DNA from: Acidisarcina polymorpha
Lineage (GTDB): Bacteria; Acidobacteriota; Terriglobia; Terriglobales; Acidobacteriaceae
Assembly (NCBI RefSeq): GCF_003330725.1
Contig: NZ_CP030840.1
Coordinates: 2,604,001 to 2,668,000, forward strand
Direction of reading: 5' to 3'
DNA length: 64,000 bases
Part shown: piece after piece, positions 25,548 to 34,339 of the stretch
How positions within the stretch are numbered: the stretch's first letter is position 1
How the letters are laid out: every line of letters begins with the position of its first letter
Program-made: the position numbers and the translations under genes
The notes under the pieces: model-generated
Database searches by the model: none
Seen by the model: only the letters and a program-made list of their open reading frames with translations
Told to the model about the DNA's origin: nothing

Positions 25548-26954
25548 ATGACCATTCTCTTTCGCCCTGAACTTGTCTACACCGGAGACCGCTTCGAGGG
25601 TGGCAAGCAGATAGTGGTCGCGGATGACGGCATCATCCAGGGCATTGAGGATTGGAGTATCGCGGATTCCGGCGAAGTTGCGGGAGCGACGATCGAAAAT
25701 CTGCCTGGACGCGCGATGCTGCCGGGAATGATCGACGTCCACTCGCACAGCTTTCAACGGACTATTCGTGGATCGGTTGAATCGCGCCTGAAGGCTGGTC
25801 CGAACTTCTGGTCGTGGCGCGATGCCATGTATCGGGCCGCAAACCGGTTTTCCCCCGAAGAGTTGTACACGATCGCGTGCATGGCGTTCATGGAAATGGC
25901 CCTAGCCGGCATCACCACGGTTGGTGAATTCCACTATGTTCATCGCGACCGCGATGGCTCGCCGTACGAAAATCCAAACGAGATTGCACTGCAAGTTATC
26001 CGTGCCGCAAACGACGTGGGTATACGAATCGCCCTCCTTCGCGTGGCCTACGTCCGCGCGGGATTTAACAAACCCGCCGATGCTGGGCAAAGGCGCTTCA
26101 TCGAACCGACTTCGGAAGAGTTCCTGACGAATACCGACGCACTTCGGAGCGCGCTGCGAGAAAGCGGAGAGTCGGCATGGATAGGAGTTGCGCCGCATAG
26201 CATTCGCGCGGTGCCGATCGACTATTTGCGCGAGATAACCGCCTGGGCGAGGTCCGAGAGGCTGCCGGTTCATATGCATGTGGCCGAGCAACCGGCAGAG
26301 AATGACGCCTGCATGGAGGAGTATGGGACGACGCCCTTCGCGCTGTTGGACCGCGAAGGCATTCTGGAGGAAAAATTTACTGCTATCCACGGCATTCACC
26401 TCAGCGCCGGGGAGATTGCCGCGCTCGGGCGCAGCGGCGCGATCATTGGCGCGTGTCCGACTACCGAACGCAACCTCGGGGATGGCATCCTGCCGGCAGA
26501 TGCGCTGATGCGGGCCGGCGTGCGGATCGCCTTCGGCTCCGACAGCCTGACGCAGATCGATCCCCTGGAAAATGCGCGGGAACTTGAATATAACCTTCGC
26601 CTCAAGCAGCTCGAACGCGCGGTTCTCGACAACGTCGATGGCACCGCATTGCCGCAGCGGCTTTTCGCTTGCTCAACGGTAAACGGAGCGGCATCGCTGG
26701 GCGCAAATGCTGGAACGCTGGCACCAGGAATGCCGGCCGACTTCTTTAGCGTCGATTTCCACGATCCCTCGATCGCCGGCAGCGGACCAGAAGAACTGCT
26801 CGCCAGCATCGTTTTTGGGCTGGCGAAGACCGCAATCGCCGAGGTCGCCGTGAATGGGCGATTCCTCGTTCAAGGAGGCCGTCATCAACGCCAGGAAGCA
26901 GTGATCCGCGATTACGCGGCACTTATGCGACGGCAGGCTGGTGTCTATGACTGA
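25548..26954 (+). CDS. Formimidoylglutamate deiminase-like amidohydrolase
   Basis: A 468-residue amidohydrolase-superfamily enzyme closest in motifs to HutF, which hydrolyses N-formimino-L-glutamate to N-formyl-L-glutamate and ammonia. Seen: the metal motif DVHSHSFQR (H65, H67), NFWSWRDAMY, GEFHYVHRDRDG, HMHVAEQPAEND, HGIHLSAGEI, ACPTTERNLGDG and the late Asp in FGSDSLTQIDP. Other histidine-utilisation genes (hutH, hutU, hutI) are not in the window. Its last eight bases overlap the next gene, an ArgE-like deacylase, so the two products should be made together. A related deiminase specificity, such as a purine-derived formimino amino acid, cannot be excluded. Confidence 0.8.
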   Translation: MTILFRPELVYTGDRFEGGKQIVVADDGIIQGIEDWSIADSGEVAGATIENLPGRAMLPGMIDVHSHSFQRTIRGSVESRLKAGPNFWSWRDAMYRAANRFSPEELYTIACMAFMEMALAGITTVGEFHYVHRDRDGSPYENPNEIALQVIRAANDVGIRIALLRVAYVRAGFNKPADAGQRRFIEPTSEEFLTNTDALRSALRESGESAWIGVAPHSIRAVPIDYLREITAWARSERLPVHMHVAEQPAENDACMEEYGTTPFALLDREGILEEKFTAIHGIHLSAGEIAALGRSGAIIGACPTTERNLGDGILPADALMRAGVRIAFGSDSLTQIDPLENARELEYNLRLKQLERAVLDNVDGTALPQRLFACSTVNGAASLGANAGTLAPGMPADFFSVDFHDPSIAGSGPEELLASIVFGLAKTAIAEVAVNGRFLVQGGRHQRQEAVIRDYAALMRRQAGVYD

Positions 26955-28080
26955 TCCTGCAGAGTTGCTGCGTGAGTTAGTGGGGGTTTCCTCTGTCTCC
27001 CGCGAGTCCAACCACGGGGTTATCTCAGTTGCTGAAGTGGTGCTTGCCCAGGCTGGCTGGCGTTTCCGGCAATATGCCTATGTCGATGCACTCGGGGTAG
27101 TGAAAACCAATCTTGTAGCCTGGCCGAGTCAGAATTCCGCCGATGACATGCATTTCCGGTTAGCCCTGGTATGTCACACCGACACCGTACCGTACTCAAC
27201 TAATTGGGCTGATGCGACCAAGCTGATTGAGGATGGACCGGATCTTAAGGGATGCGGCGCCTGCGACGTGAAGGGGTTTCTGGCATGTATTCTGGCTGTC
27301 GCCGCCACCATCGACGCCGCGTCGCTTACGAAGCCACTGTGTATCGTCTTGACGGCCGATGAGGAGATCGGTTGTCTAGGCGCACGCCACTTAGTGGAGT
27401 CGCAGGCGCTCCGCGCTGATTACGCGATTATCGGCGAGCCTACATCCTTGCAGCCGATCAGCGCTGGAAAGGGATATTGCCTCGCCGAAGTTACAGTCAA
27501 CGGCAGAGAGGCGCACAGCGCTTTTCCCGACAACGGGAAGTCTGCAATCTTCGGCGCGGCGAGGTTGATTGTGGAGATCGAGAAGATTGCCGAGCAGCTC
27601 AAGGAGTTTCGAAGGGACAACTTCTCGCCACCGTGGACTACTTTGAATGTGGGCGAGATCCAAGGCGGTCTGGCTAAGAATATCGTTCCGCCTGCGTGCC
27701 GCTTTCTTCTCGAGTGGCGTCCGGTGGCTGACCAGGATCCTGAGTTCGTGCTTGAGCTTGTAAGAGGTGCGGTCCAGAGATTGGAGCAGTTAGATCCCCT
27801 GTTTCACTGCGAGCTAAAAGTCCTTCGCGTGCAGGAAGGCTTCGTCAGTTCCCCAGATAGCGAGTTATTAATGTCGTTGATACAGGCGACCGGCAAACCT
27901 CCTGCGTCCGTCGCGTTTGGCACCGAAGCTCCCTGGTTGCAGAGGCTGGGCGCGGAGACCGTGGTCTTCGGTCCGGGATCGATGAATTCGGCGCATAGTC
28001 CGCGGGAGTTTGTTCCAAGAGAAGAGTTATACCGCTGCATGGATGTACTTACCGAGGCGATTTACAACTTATGCCGTTAA
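26947..28080 (+). CDS. M20 family deacylase (ArgE-like acetylornithine deacetylase)
   Basis: About 377 residues; the ATG at 26947 (ATGACTGA overlap with the preceding stop) is preferred to a GTG six bases earlier. Di-zinc motifs: VCHTDTVP, GCGACDVKGFLACI, LTADEEIGCLGA, IGEPTSLQPI and the late FGTEAPWLQRLG...VFGPGSMNSAHSPREFV, which is diagnostic for ArgE over other M20 members. ArgE also cleaves formyl groups from amino acids. Overlap with the HutF-like gene makes removal of the formyl group from N-formylglutamate an attractive alternative to arginine synthesis. It ends only four bases from the convergent dgt gene. Confidence 0.8.
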   Translation: MTDPAELLRELVGVSSVSRESNHGVISVAEVVLAQAGWRFRQYAYVDALGVVKTNLVAWPSQNSADDMHFRLALVCHTDTVPYSTNWADATKLIEDGPDLKGCGACDVKGFLACILAVAATIDAASLTKPLCIVLTADEEIGCLGARHLVESQALRADYAIIGEPTSLQPISAGKGYCLAEVTVNGREAHSAFPDNGKSAIFGAARLIVEIEKIAEQLKEFRRDNFSPPWTTLNVGEIQGGLAKNIVPPACRFLLEWRPVADQDPEFVLELVRGAVQRLEQLDPLFHCELKVLRVQEGFVSSPDSELLMSLIQATGKPPASVAFGTEAPWLQRLGAETVVFGPGSMNSAHSPREFVPREELYRCMDVLTEAIYNLCR

Positions 28081-28084
28081 CAAG

Positions 28085-29245
28085 TTATCGTTCGCGCCAA
28101 TGCTCGAGGATAAAGCTGTCGGTCATGCCGGCGATGTAGTCGGCGACCACTCGTGGACTGCCATCGCGAGCGACCATGGAGAAGTAAGCGTTCGGAAGCA
28201 GCTCAGGATTTCGTACCCAGTCGCGAAACAAGCCGCCCACCACTTCCTCGGCTTGCTTGTGGTTACGGAGAATCTCCTCGGAGACATAAAGGCACGCGTG
28301 CAGGTATTCTTTGGCTTGACGGCGCTCAGCCTCTCTTTCCGGAGACAAGGACGCGAACCGTTCGGGATGACGGCGAATCGACTCGAGCGAAGTAGCTCCA
28401 GCATTCTTAACCCGTCTTGCTGTCTCCCGGATGAGATCGCCGGTAAGCTCATTCAACATACGCGTCAGCGCGCCGGCGAGCAACAATTTGCTGGCGGCGC
28501 GGGGGTGTTGTTGCTCCATGCGCGTGTGGGCGCGATCGAAGATTGCCACATGTTTGCGCACATCCTGTAACTCCAGAATGCCGGCCTCGAGCCCGTCATC
28601 GATGTCTGCCGTCAGGTAGGCTATCTCGTCGGCGAGATCGATGAGCTGAGCTTCGAGTGGAGGCCGCTGATCCAGAAAATACGCAGCAAGTTCAGGATGG
28701 TCCGCCGCCTTGTAATCGCGAGAGTGCTTGACTATACCTTCGCGTACGCCAAGAGTCAGATTCAAGCCGGGATGCGCAGCGTAGCGTTGCTCGAAGTGCT
28801 CAACGATCCTTAAGGCATGCAGGTTGTGATCGAAGATCAATCCGTGTTCGCGCATTGCGGCGTCGAGGGCCCGCTCACCCGCGTGGCCGAAGGGCGGGTG
28901 CCCGATGTCATGAACGAGGGCGAGCGTTTCAGTCAGTTCCTGGTTCAAACCGAGAGCTCCGGCAACCGTCCGGGCGATCTGCGAAACTTCGAGCGTGTGA
29001 GTGAGCCGGCTGCGGAAATGATCGGAATAGCGATTCGAAAAGACTTGAGTCTTGCCAGCCATGCGGCGGAACGACCGGGCATGAGTCACGCGTCCCCGGT
29101 CGCGCTCGAAGGCGGTCCGGTAAGCGTGGGCATTCTCTGGATAGGCGCGGGCGGTAAGCGGGTCCTGGCTTCCCCCGCCATCGACAGCGCAAGCAGAGAG
29201 ATCCACTTGCTTCACTTCCAAATTGTTGGTACCAGGCTCGCTCAC
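28085..29245 (-). CDS. Deoxyguanosinetriphosphate triphosphohydrolase-like protein
   Basis: HD-domain dNTPase of 386 residues that hydrolyses dNTPs to deoxynucleoside and triphosphate, keeping pools balanced. Motifs: RGRVTHARSFRRMAGKTQVF at the N terminus, H83 in RLTHTLEVSQIAR, the HD pair in LVHDIGHPPFGHAGERAL (H112-D113) and LADEIAYLTADIDDG with the fourth metal ligand. This matches the Dgt type 2 subfamily (about 380 residues). It follows the uricase gene at 140 bases on the same strand, but functional connection to purine breakdown is only suggestive (deoxyguanosine). Confidence 0.9.
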   Translation of the reverse strand: MSEPGTNNLEVKQVDLSACAVDGGGSQDPLTARAYPENAHAYRTAFERDRGRVTHARSFRRMAGKTQVFSNRYSDHFRSRLTHTLEVSQIARTVAGALGLNQELTETLALVHDIGHPPFGHAGERALDAAMREHGLIFDHNLHALRIVEHFEQRYAAHPGLNLTLGVREGIVKHSRDYKAADHPELAAYFLDQRPPLEAQLIDLADEIAYLTADIDDGLEAGILELQDVRKHVAIFDRAHTRMEQQHPRAASKLLLAGALTRMLNELTGDLIRETARRVKNAGATSLESIRRHPERFASLSPEREAERRQAKEYLHACLYVSEEILRNHKQAEEVVGGLFRDWVRNPELLPNAYFSMVARDGSPRVVADYIAGMTDSFILEHWRER

Positions 29246-29385
29246 GAAATTAGTTTAGAGCAAAGGCGGAGTTGCCGTAAGCTGCAGGGGAATCGTCCTA
29301 TAGGCCTTTGCCCGGAAGAAAACGAAGAACGCCGTGAGTGTTCCACAAGACACTTCCACATGACACCTGGACTGCTTGTGCTTTA

Positions 29386-30234
29386 TTACAGGTCCCGCTT
29401 GACCGTGGCCTCGATGTATCCGTGAGGTTCATCAGTGGGGACGAAGATCTGGTTGGGGTTGTCTTGTCCAAACGGACTCAGATCCACGAGCAGGCAATGT
29501 TTGTTTGGCATCGTCAGGGTGACATCCAGGATGTTGGCCACTTGATCGAGCGCCGCCGCGGCCATGGCAAAGAGGGTGTGCTGGACGGACAAGCTCTTGT
29601 GTTCGGCAAAGGCTGACAAGAGGGCGGTGCGAACTTGAGGGCGCACCCGATCGAAATGTAGAGAGTCTGAGTCATAGGTCCAACTTGCGGTCACATCCGT
29701 TCCAAGGAGCCGGTCGCTGGTTTCGCGGAGGGTAGTGAATCTGTCCTTGATGTAACCCGAGAAGCTTGAATCCGATGTTTTCAAGATGACCAGCCCGCTT
29801 ATCCCAGCGACGACAGAGACCGTTCCGCCGCGCGTCGCAGTGACGATGACGGTCTGCCGTTCCCCGCTTTGCTGGTGGAAGGTGGTGGGATGCAGATGAC
29901 CGTCGAGCATCAGGTGGTCCCACGATGTTTCTTTGATGTCGATCGAGACGGTCCGCGCTTGAGAATAATTACTCAGGAAGTGAGCGGCCAATTCTTTCCC
30001 GAAGTCTTCGATACAGGTCGCGGTCGACTCCCGGGCGAGAGAATACACGGTGTTCTTCATGGTGTCGGTGGGCAGAACCTCACTGTTGTCGCCGGAACCA
30101 AAGCAGTTTTCATAGTCGCCTTGAATGAGGATGTTGACGCTCCACTCGCACACTGAGTGGACTCTACTTTCCCGATTCACTTTGACGAGCCTGACCCGCG
30201 ACTTGCCGTACCGATTCTCGCCCAGTAAGGCCAT
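29386..30234 (-). CDS. pucL: Urate oxidase (uricase)
   Basis: Cofactor-independent uricase that converts urate to 5-hydroxyisourate. The 282-residue length fits the family (about 300). Seen: YGKSRVRLVKVNR, GDNSEVLPTDTMKNTVYSLAR with the active-site threonine, SWTYDSDSLHFDRVRPQVR, LLSAFAEHKSLSVQHTLFAMA, and MPNKHCLLVDLSPFGQDNPNQIFVPTDEPHGYIEATV at the C terminus with the catalytic His and the Gln. It is three bases after the HIU hydrolase stop and is the last gene of the ureide operon. The downstream partner steps are all encoded upstream in the same operon. Confidence 0.95.
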   Translation of the reverse strand: MALLGENRYGKSRVRLVKVNRESRVHSVCEWSVNILIQGDYENCFGSGDNSEVLPTDTMKNTVYSLARESTATCIEDFGKELAAHFLSNYSQARTVSIDIKETSWDHLMLDGHLHPTTFHQQSGERQTVIVTATRGGTVSVVAGISGLVILKTSDSSFSGYIKDRFTTLRETSDRLLGTDVTASWTYDSDSLHFDRVRPQVRTALLSAFAEHKSLSVQHTLFAMAAAALDQVANILDVTLTMPNKHCLLVDLSPFGQDNPNQIFVPTDEPHGYIEATVKRDL

Positions 30235-30237
30235 GAT

Positions 30238-30564
30238 TCAAGATCCTCGATAAGTAGTGTAGCCGTGTTGGCTCAGTAGCAAGGGTAAGTGGTAGTGAGT
30301 GCTGCCGGGAACGACCGAGAAGGACACGATCACCTCCGGATAGAACGACGCATCCTGATAATTTCCCGTTTGGAAGATCAAGCGATAACTGCCCGCACTG
30401 ACATCCTGTGGAGGGAGAACTTCGTCGCAACGGCCGTCAGCATCTGTATCTCGAGAGGCTATCTCTACCCAGTGGCCAAATTCGAACCGGTACAGACGCA
30501 CGGGTACATTGGCGGCGGGTTTTCCAAGACTGAGATCGAGAACGTGAGTAGAGATTCCGCTCAT
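30238..30564 (-). CDS. uraH: 5-hydroxyisourate hydrolase
   Basis: Transthyretin-like protein of 108 residues that opens 5-hydroxyisourate to OHCU. The N-terminal STHVLDLSLGKPAANV carries the catalytic His. The C-terminal tetrapeptide YRGS (in TTYRGS) is the family signature that completes the active site of the tetramer, and HYHLPLLLSQHGY precedes it. Its ATG overlaps the uraD stop (ATGA), consistent with translational coupling, and uricase begins three bases later. Confidence 0.95.
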   Translation of the reverse strand: MSGISTHVLDLSLGKPAANVPVRLYRFEFGHWVEIASRDTDADGRCDEVLPPQDVSAGSYRLIFQTGNYQDASFYPEVIVSFSVVPGSTHYHLPLLLSQHGYTTYRGS

Positions 30565-31064
30565 GGAGTGAACAACTTTCTTAGCCGAAGGCTAGTGATC
30601 TGCCGCTGTTGTTCGGCGGCGTTGTTGATTTCTACGGTTGTCGGGTTATTGAGACGATCTTCTAAGATCGTAAGCAGTTCGCCGGCGGACCTTCCGCTGG
30701 CGCAAACGATGTAGATGAAACCGTGACGCTGTTCATAGGCGCGGTTCTTCTTGGCGATTTGGTCGAGAACGCTGGCATCCCCATTGCATACATCGGATTG
30801 CTCTTGCTTCGACCAGGTCGTAAATTGACGCGAAGCGCCAGAGGTCTGCTCGCCGATGCGGGGATGGCAGGCGAAGGCTTCGAGCCAGTCAGCTTCGGTA
30901 AGTGACCACCATATATCGTCGGCGGCCGCGATGGCGGCATCGATGCCGGCATAAGGTCTCGACGCGACCAACCGCGTCGCGAACGCGCGAGAGCCGCAGC
31001 AAGCGAGGACCTTAACAAAGGCTTCCTCCGAACCAAGGCCATTCCAGTCGGCGAATGCGGTCAC
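30561..31064 (-). CDS. uraD: OHCU decarboxylase
   Basis: 2-oxo-4-hydroxy-4-carboxy-5-ureidoimidazoline decarboxylase, producing S-allantoin. The 167-residue helical protein has the active-site signature HPRIGE near residue 68 and the conserved C-terminal R-x5-E region (YEQRHGFIYIVCASGRSAGELL). The start is a GTG whose GTGA overlaps the stop of the preceding M20 gene; the stop overlaps uraH by four bases. It sits mid-operon, as expected. Confidence 0.93.
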   Translation of the reverse strand: MTAFADWNGLGSEEAFVKVLACCGSRAFATRLVASRPYAGIDAAIAAADDIWWSLTEADWLEAFACHPRIGEQTSGASRQFTTWSKQEQSDVCNGDASVLDQIAKKNRAYEQRHGFIYIVCASGRSAGELLTILEDRLNNPTTVEINNAAEQQRQITSLRLRKLFTP

Positions 31065-32317
31065 GCTGGATACTCCGTTGCATTCGCCAGGTGGGCAAGC
31101 GTCTCCGCGAGAATGAGCACGCCGGTAGTGATCTGTTCCGCTGAAGAGTATTCGTCGGGGCGATGGCTGATGCCATCGCGGCAGGGAATAAAGATCATCC
31201 CGGCAGGCGCGATCCGGGAGACAAAGAGCGAGTCATGATAGGCGCGGCTGACCATCGAACGCGATGAAATCTGGTGGCGTTCGCAAGACCTCCGGATTGC
31301 GCTGATGATGACAGCGCTACATTCGGCGGGTGAATCCGCATTGAGCTGATTGATCTCGATGGCAACGCCCCGGCGCTCACCGATCTCGCGACAGGCACTG
31401 TACAGGCTCTCCAGTAATAGATCGCGGCGCGCAAGATCGGTATCGCGCAGATCGAGCGTAAGCTTCACCTTGCTCGGGATGCTGTTCACGGCACCGGGAA
31501 AGAGATCGCACTTACCGATGGTTGCGACAGTATCGACGGCTCCCGAACTGCGAGCAAGCCGCTCTATGATAGTGGCCAACTCTGCAGCAGCCATGAACGC
31601 GTCCTTGCGGTCGGCCATGAGCACGGTTCCGGCATGACCGCCTTGACCTTCAATCGCGATATTGAAACTGGCTGGAGCGGCGATGCTGGTAACGATGCCG
31701 ATCGCGGTCCCTTCTGTGTCGAGGATGGGGCCTTGCTCGATGTGAAGCTCCACAAACGCGGAGTAATAGCCACTCGGGAGCAAGACCTGTTCGAGATCGC
31801 CGCTGAAGCCTGCTTCGCCGCGCAAGCTGTCGAGGGAGGCTCCTTCGGCATCGCGAAGTTCGCTAGCGGCGCCTGGCGACAATGAGCCTGCAAGCATTCG
31901 GCTGCCCAGACAGCCGATACCGAAGCGAGTAGGCTCTTCAGCGGTGAAGAGGAGCAACTCGATGGACCGCTTCGGCCGGAAGCCGCTTCTCTGCAGTGCG
32001 CGAAGGGCTTCGAGCGCTCCGAGTACGCCAACCGTGCCGTCGTACTTCCCAGCGTTTGGGATTGCATCGATGTGGGAGCCAGTTCCGACTGGCGAGAGTT
32101 GCGGGTCGCTGCCGACCCAACGCGCAAAGGTGTTGCCGATCGCATCTTCCCGCACGCTGAGACCAGCCTCAGCGAAGAGCGCCTTCAGCCAAGTCCGGGC
32201 CTGACGGTCTGCTGGAGAAAAGACAATGCGCGTCACTACGGGCGCCGCCTCCGAGGAAAATGCGGCGAGTTGATCTAATTCGTCTTCTAACCGAGGTTGA
32301 TCGATGTGAAGTTCCAT
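31061..32317 (-). CDS. M20 amidase/hydrolase, probable ureidoglycolate amidohydrolase
   Basis: A 418-residue enzyme of the hydantoinase/carbamoylase family. Metal motifs: GTGSHIDAIPNAGKYDGTVGV, AEEPTRFGIGCLGSR and LHIEQGPIL, with dimerisation-domain GHAGTVLMADRKDA and a late H in SHRPDEYSSAEQI. The family contains allantoate amidohydrolase and ureidoglycolate amidohydrolase, which are hard to separate by eye. Because a second member (33089-34339) lies between allantoinase and the ureidoglycine aminohydrolase, and this one lies just after the aminohydrolase, pathway order suggests ureidoglycolate to glyoxylate here. That is inference. An alternative is a second allantoate amidohydrolase. Confidence 0.8.
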   Translation of the reverse strand: MELHIDQPRLEDELDQLAAFSSEAAPVVTRIVFSPADRQARTWLKALFAEAGLSVREDAIGNTFARWVGSDPQLSPVGTGSHIDAIPNAGKYDGTVGVLGALEALRALQRSGFRPKRSIELLLFTAEEPTRFGIGCLGSRMLAGSLSPGAASELRDAEGASLDSLRGEAGFSGDLEQVLLPSGYYSAFVELHIEQGPILDTEGTAIGIVTSIAAPASFNIAIEGQGGHAGTVLMADRKDAFMAAAELATIIERLARSSGAVDTVATIGKCDLFPGAVNSIPSKVKLTLDLRDTDLARRDLLLESLYSACREIGERRGVAIEINQLNADSPAECSAVIISAIRRSCERHQISSRSMVSRAYHDSLFVSRIAPAGMIFIPCRDGISHRPDEYSSAEQITTGVLILAETLAHLANATEYPA

Positions 32318-32320
32318 AGC

Positions 32321-33055
32321 TTACGCGAGCGGATTACGATTCCAATCTTTGTAGATAAGATACTTTGCCGGAACTTTGCCCAGAGCACCGAACCACTGGG
32401 GACAGTAGGGAGCCATCCAGATAAAATCTCCCGCGGTCACTGGATACCAGCTCTCGTCGAGACGATAGATTCCGCCGCCTTGAAGCATCAGCAAGCCGTG
32501 CTCCATCACATGCATTTCTACCATCGGGAGAACAGCCCCAGGTTGATATTCCATGATGTTCACCGCGAAGTCGAAGGCCATCGTATCCGGCAGCAAGGAA
32601 CGCACCTGAAGCGCTGTATCGCCCATCAGTGGTTGCGACGGAAGATCCGATTCTCTTCCGAAGATCGCTGCCGGCGGCTCCAGGCCGTCCAGCGCGAGAT
32701 AAGGTTTTTCGAAGACCTCTATGCGTGAATCAACGGAAGCTACGACGTGGTGGTCAAGCCCTTGAGGCAGATAGGCGAAGCCACCCTGTTCCAGTGCATA
32801 TTGAGTCGCGGAGAGCGTCACCGTCACCGCTCCGTCGAGAACATAAATGAACCGCTGGGCCGGGACTGGGTCAAGGCTGCCGGTAGTTGCCATCTCCGCC
32901 GTGTACTGCGCGAAACGGGCTCCGTTCGCTGGCGACGCGTGGACGATGGCCATGGCGTCCCGCATGCCCGGCAGGCGAGTGCGGACGAAGGTGTCCGGGG
33001 TCTGGAGGAGATGGGTTGGCTTCGACGTGCTGCGGGTAGCTCCGAGGTTCTGCAC
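32321..33055 (-). CDS. allE: (S)-ureidoglycine aminohydrolase
   Basis: Bicupin of 244 residues that releases ammonia from ureidoglycine to give S-ureidoglycolate. Start is GTG. Two cupin domains are evident: the N-terminal half with the RFIYVLDGAVTVTL and YLPQGLDHHV motifs, and the metal-binding C-terminal half with VEMHVMEHGLLMLQGGGIYRL (two His and Glu) and DFIWMAPYCPQWFGALG, the metal ligand pattern of YlbA/AllE. The leader LGATRSTSKPTHLLQTPDTFVRTRLPGM matches the family. Three bases separate its stop from the start of the next gene. Confidence 0.93.
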   Translation of the reverse strand: MQNLGATRSTSKPTHLLQTPDTFVRTRLPGMRDAMAIVHASPANGARFAQYTAEMATTGSLDPVPAQRFIYVLDGAVTVTLSATQYALEQGGFAYLPQGLDHHVVASVDSRIEVFEKPYLALDGLEPPAAIFGRESDLPSQPLMGDTALQVRSLLPDTMAFDFAVNIMEYQPGAVLPMVEMHVMEHGLLMLQGGGIYRLDESWYPVTAGDFIWMAPYCPQWFGALGKVPAKYLIYKDWNRNPLA

Positions 33056-33088
33056 GAGATACTTTCCGATCCAGTGATGAAAGCGAGA

Positions 33089-34339
33089 CTACAGATTTTT
33101 CTGGACAGTGGGCGGCGGATTCAGATGTTTGAGAAAGTATAAGCCAGCATCGAGAGCTGCCTGTACGTCTTCGACCAGCACTGTTTCGTCGGGATGGTGG
33201 CTGATGCCAGCAGGGCTGCGAAGAAAAAGCATGGCAGATGGGAGCTTCCGGGCGAGCACCATGGCATCATGCCCGGCGCCGCTGTTCATGCGATGTCCGT
33301 CGCGGCCGGTGGCGGCGACTGCTGCTGCGAGCGAGTCGCGCAGCCCTCGATCCAGAGGAATTGCCGGCTGATCGAGCTTCTTTTGCAGGCTGAGTTGAAG
33401 ACCTCGGGTTGAAGCAATCTGTCGGCCGTTGGCCTCCATGTCGTCTGCGGCCGCATGCCTGGTGGCATCGTCCGTGTGGCGAAGATCGAGGCTCAACCGG
33501 ACCTCCGACGGGATCACGTTGGTCGCGCCCGGCGTGACTTCGAGTCGACCGACAGTTGCCACCAGGCCGTTTGTGATTCGAGCCTGTTGTTCGACAGCAC
33601 CGATCCATTCTGCTGCTCCCGTCAATGCGTCGTGGCGAAGAGACATGGGAGTGGTTCCAGCGTGGTTGGCTTTTCCATGGAACGTCAGTTCATAGCGGCT
33701 CTGTCCGGCGATCGCTTCGACGATGCCCAGAGGAGCATTCAGCTGGTCGAGCACCGGACCTTGTTCGATGTGAAATTCTAGAAAAGCGAATGTCGCTGGA
33801 TTGAGTAAGGCTGCGTGCAGCTCAGACAAATTCAAGCCAAAGCTCTCCATGGCTTGGGCGACGCTTACTCCACGCGGGTCGGTCAACTGGAGCAGGGGAG
33901 CATCGATGTCTCCGATCAGGGCGCGGCTGCCAATAAAAGGCACACCGAAGCGGACTCCTTCCTCTTCGGAAAAGGCGACGATTTCGATATCGTAGTCGAG
34001 CCGGTCTGCTTCGAGACCTTCGATGAGGGCTAGCCCCATAATGACTCCGAGAACACCGTCAAAGGCGCCGGCATTCGGCACTGTATCGATGTGCGAACCG
34101 ATGAGCAAGCGACCGGCATTCTGTCGCTTCCCTGGATAGAGACCACGGAGATTTCCTACTGCGTCGATGCTCGGGCGCATGCCAAGCCGGTCCATCCAGC
34201 TGCGCAGAAAATCGTGCACCCGGCGGGTTGCCGGAGAGAGATAAGTCCGGACGAGGTAAGCCGGGTTGTCGCTGAATCCGGCGATTTCCTGACAGGCTTC
34301 GACGACCTTGTGCGCCCGGAACGAAGCTGTGCTCTTCAA
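33089..34339 (-). CDS. allC: Allantoate amidohydrolase (M20)
   Basis: A 416-residue di-metal amidohydrolase that converts allantoate to ureidoglycine with release of ammonia and CO2. The TTG start overlaps the allantoinase stop (TTGA). Seen: IGSHIDTVPNAGAFDGVLGV, FSEEEGVRFGVPFIGSRAL, FHIEQGPVLDQLNAPLGIVEAI, GKANHAGTTPMSLRHDAL, NSGAGHDAMVLARKLPSAMLF and SHHPDETVLVED. All match AllC. Assignment over ureidoglycolate amidohydrolase rests on position between allantoinase and ureidoglycine aminohydrolase. Confidence 0.88.
   Translation of the reverse strand: MKSTASFRAHKVVEACQEIAGFSDNPAYLVRTYLSPATRRVHDFLRSWMDRLGMRPSIDAVGNLRGLYPGKRQNAGRLLIGSHIDTVPNAGAFDGVLGVIMGLALIEGLEADRLDYDIEIVAFSEEEGVRFGVPFIGSRALIGDIDAPLLQLTDPRGVSVAQAMESFGLNLSELHAALLNPATFAFLEFHIEQGPVLDQLNAPLGIVEAIAGQSRYELTFHGKANHAGTTPMSLRHDALTGAAEWIGAVEQQARITNGLVATVGRLEVTPGATNVIPSEVRLSLDLRHTDDATRHAAADDMEANGRQIASTRGLQLSLQKKLDQPAIPLDRGLRDSLAAAVAATGRDGHRMNSGAGHDAMVLARKLPSAMLFLRSPAGISHHPDETVLVEDVQAALDAGLYFLKHLNPPPTVQKNL

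Noticed and set aside
29337-29356. Possible terminator of the uricase operon (AGTGT/ACACT)
   Set aside because: Five-pair stem with an eight-base loop and no T-run; too weak to call.
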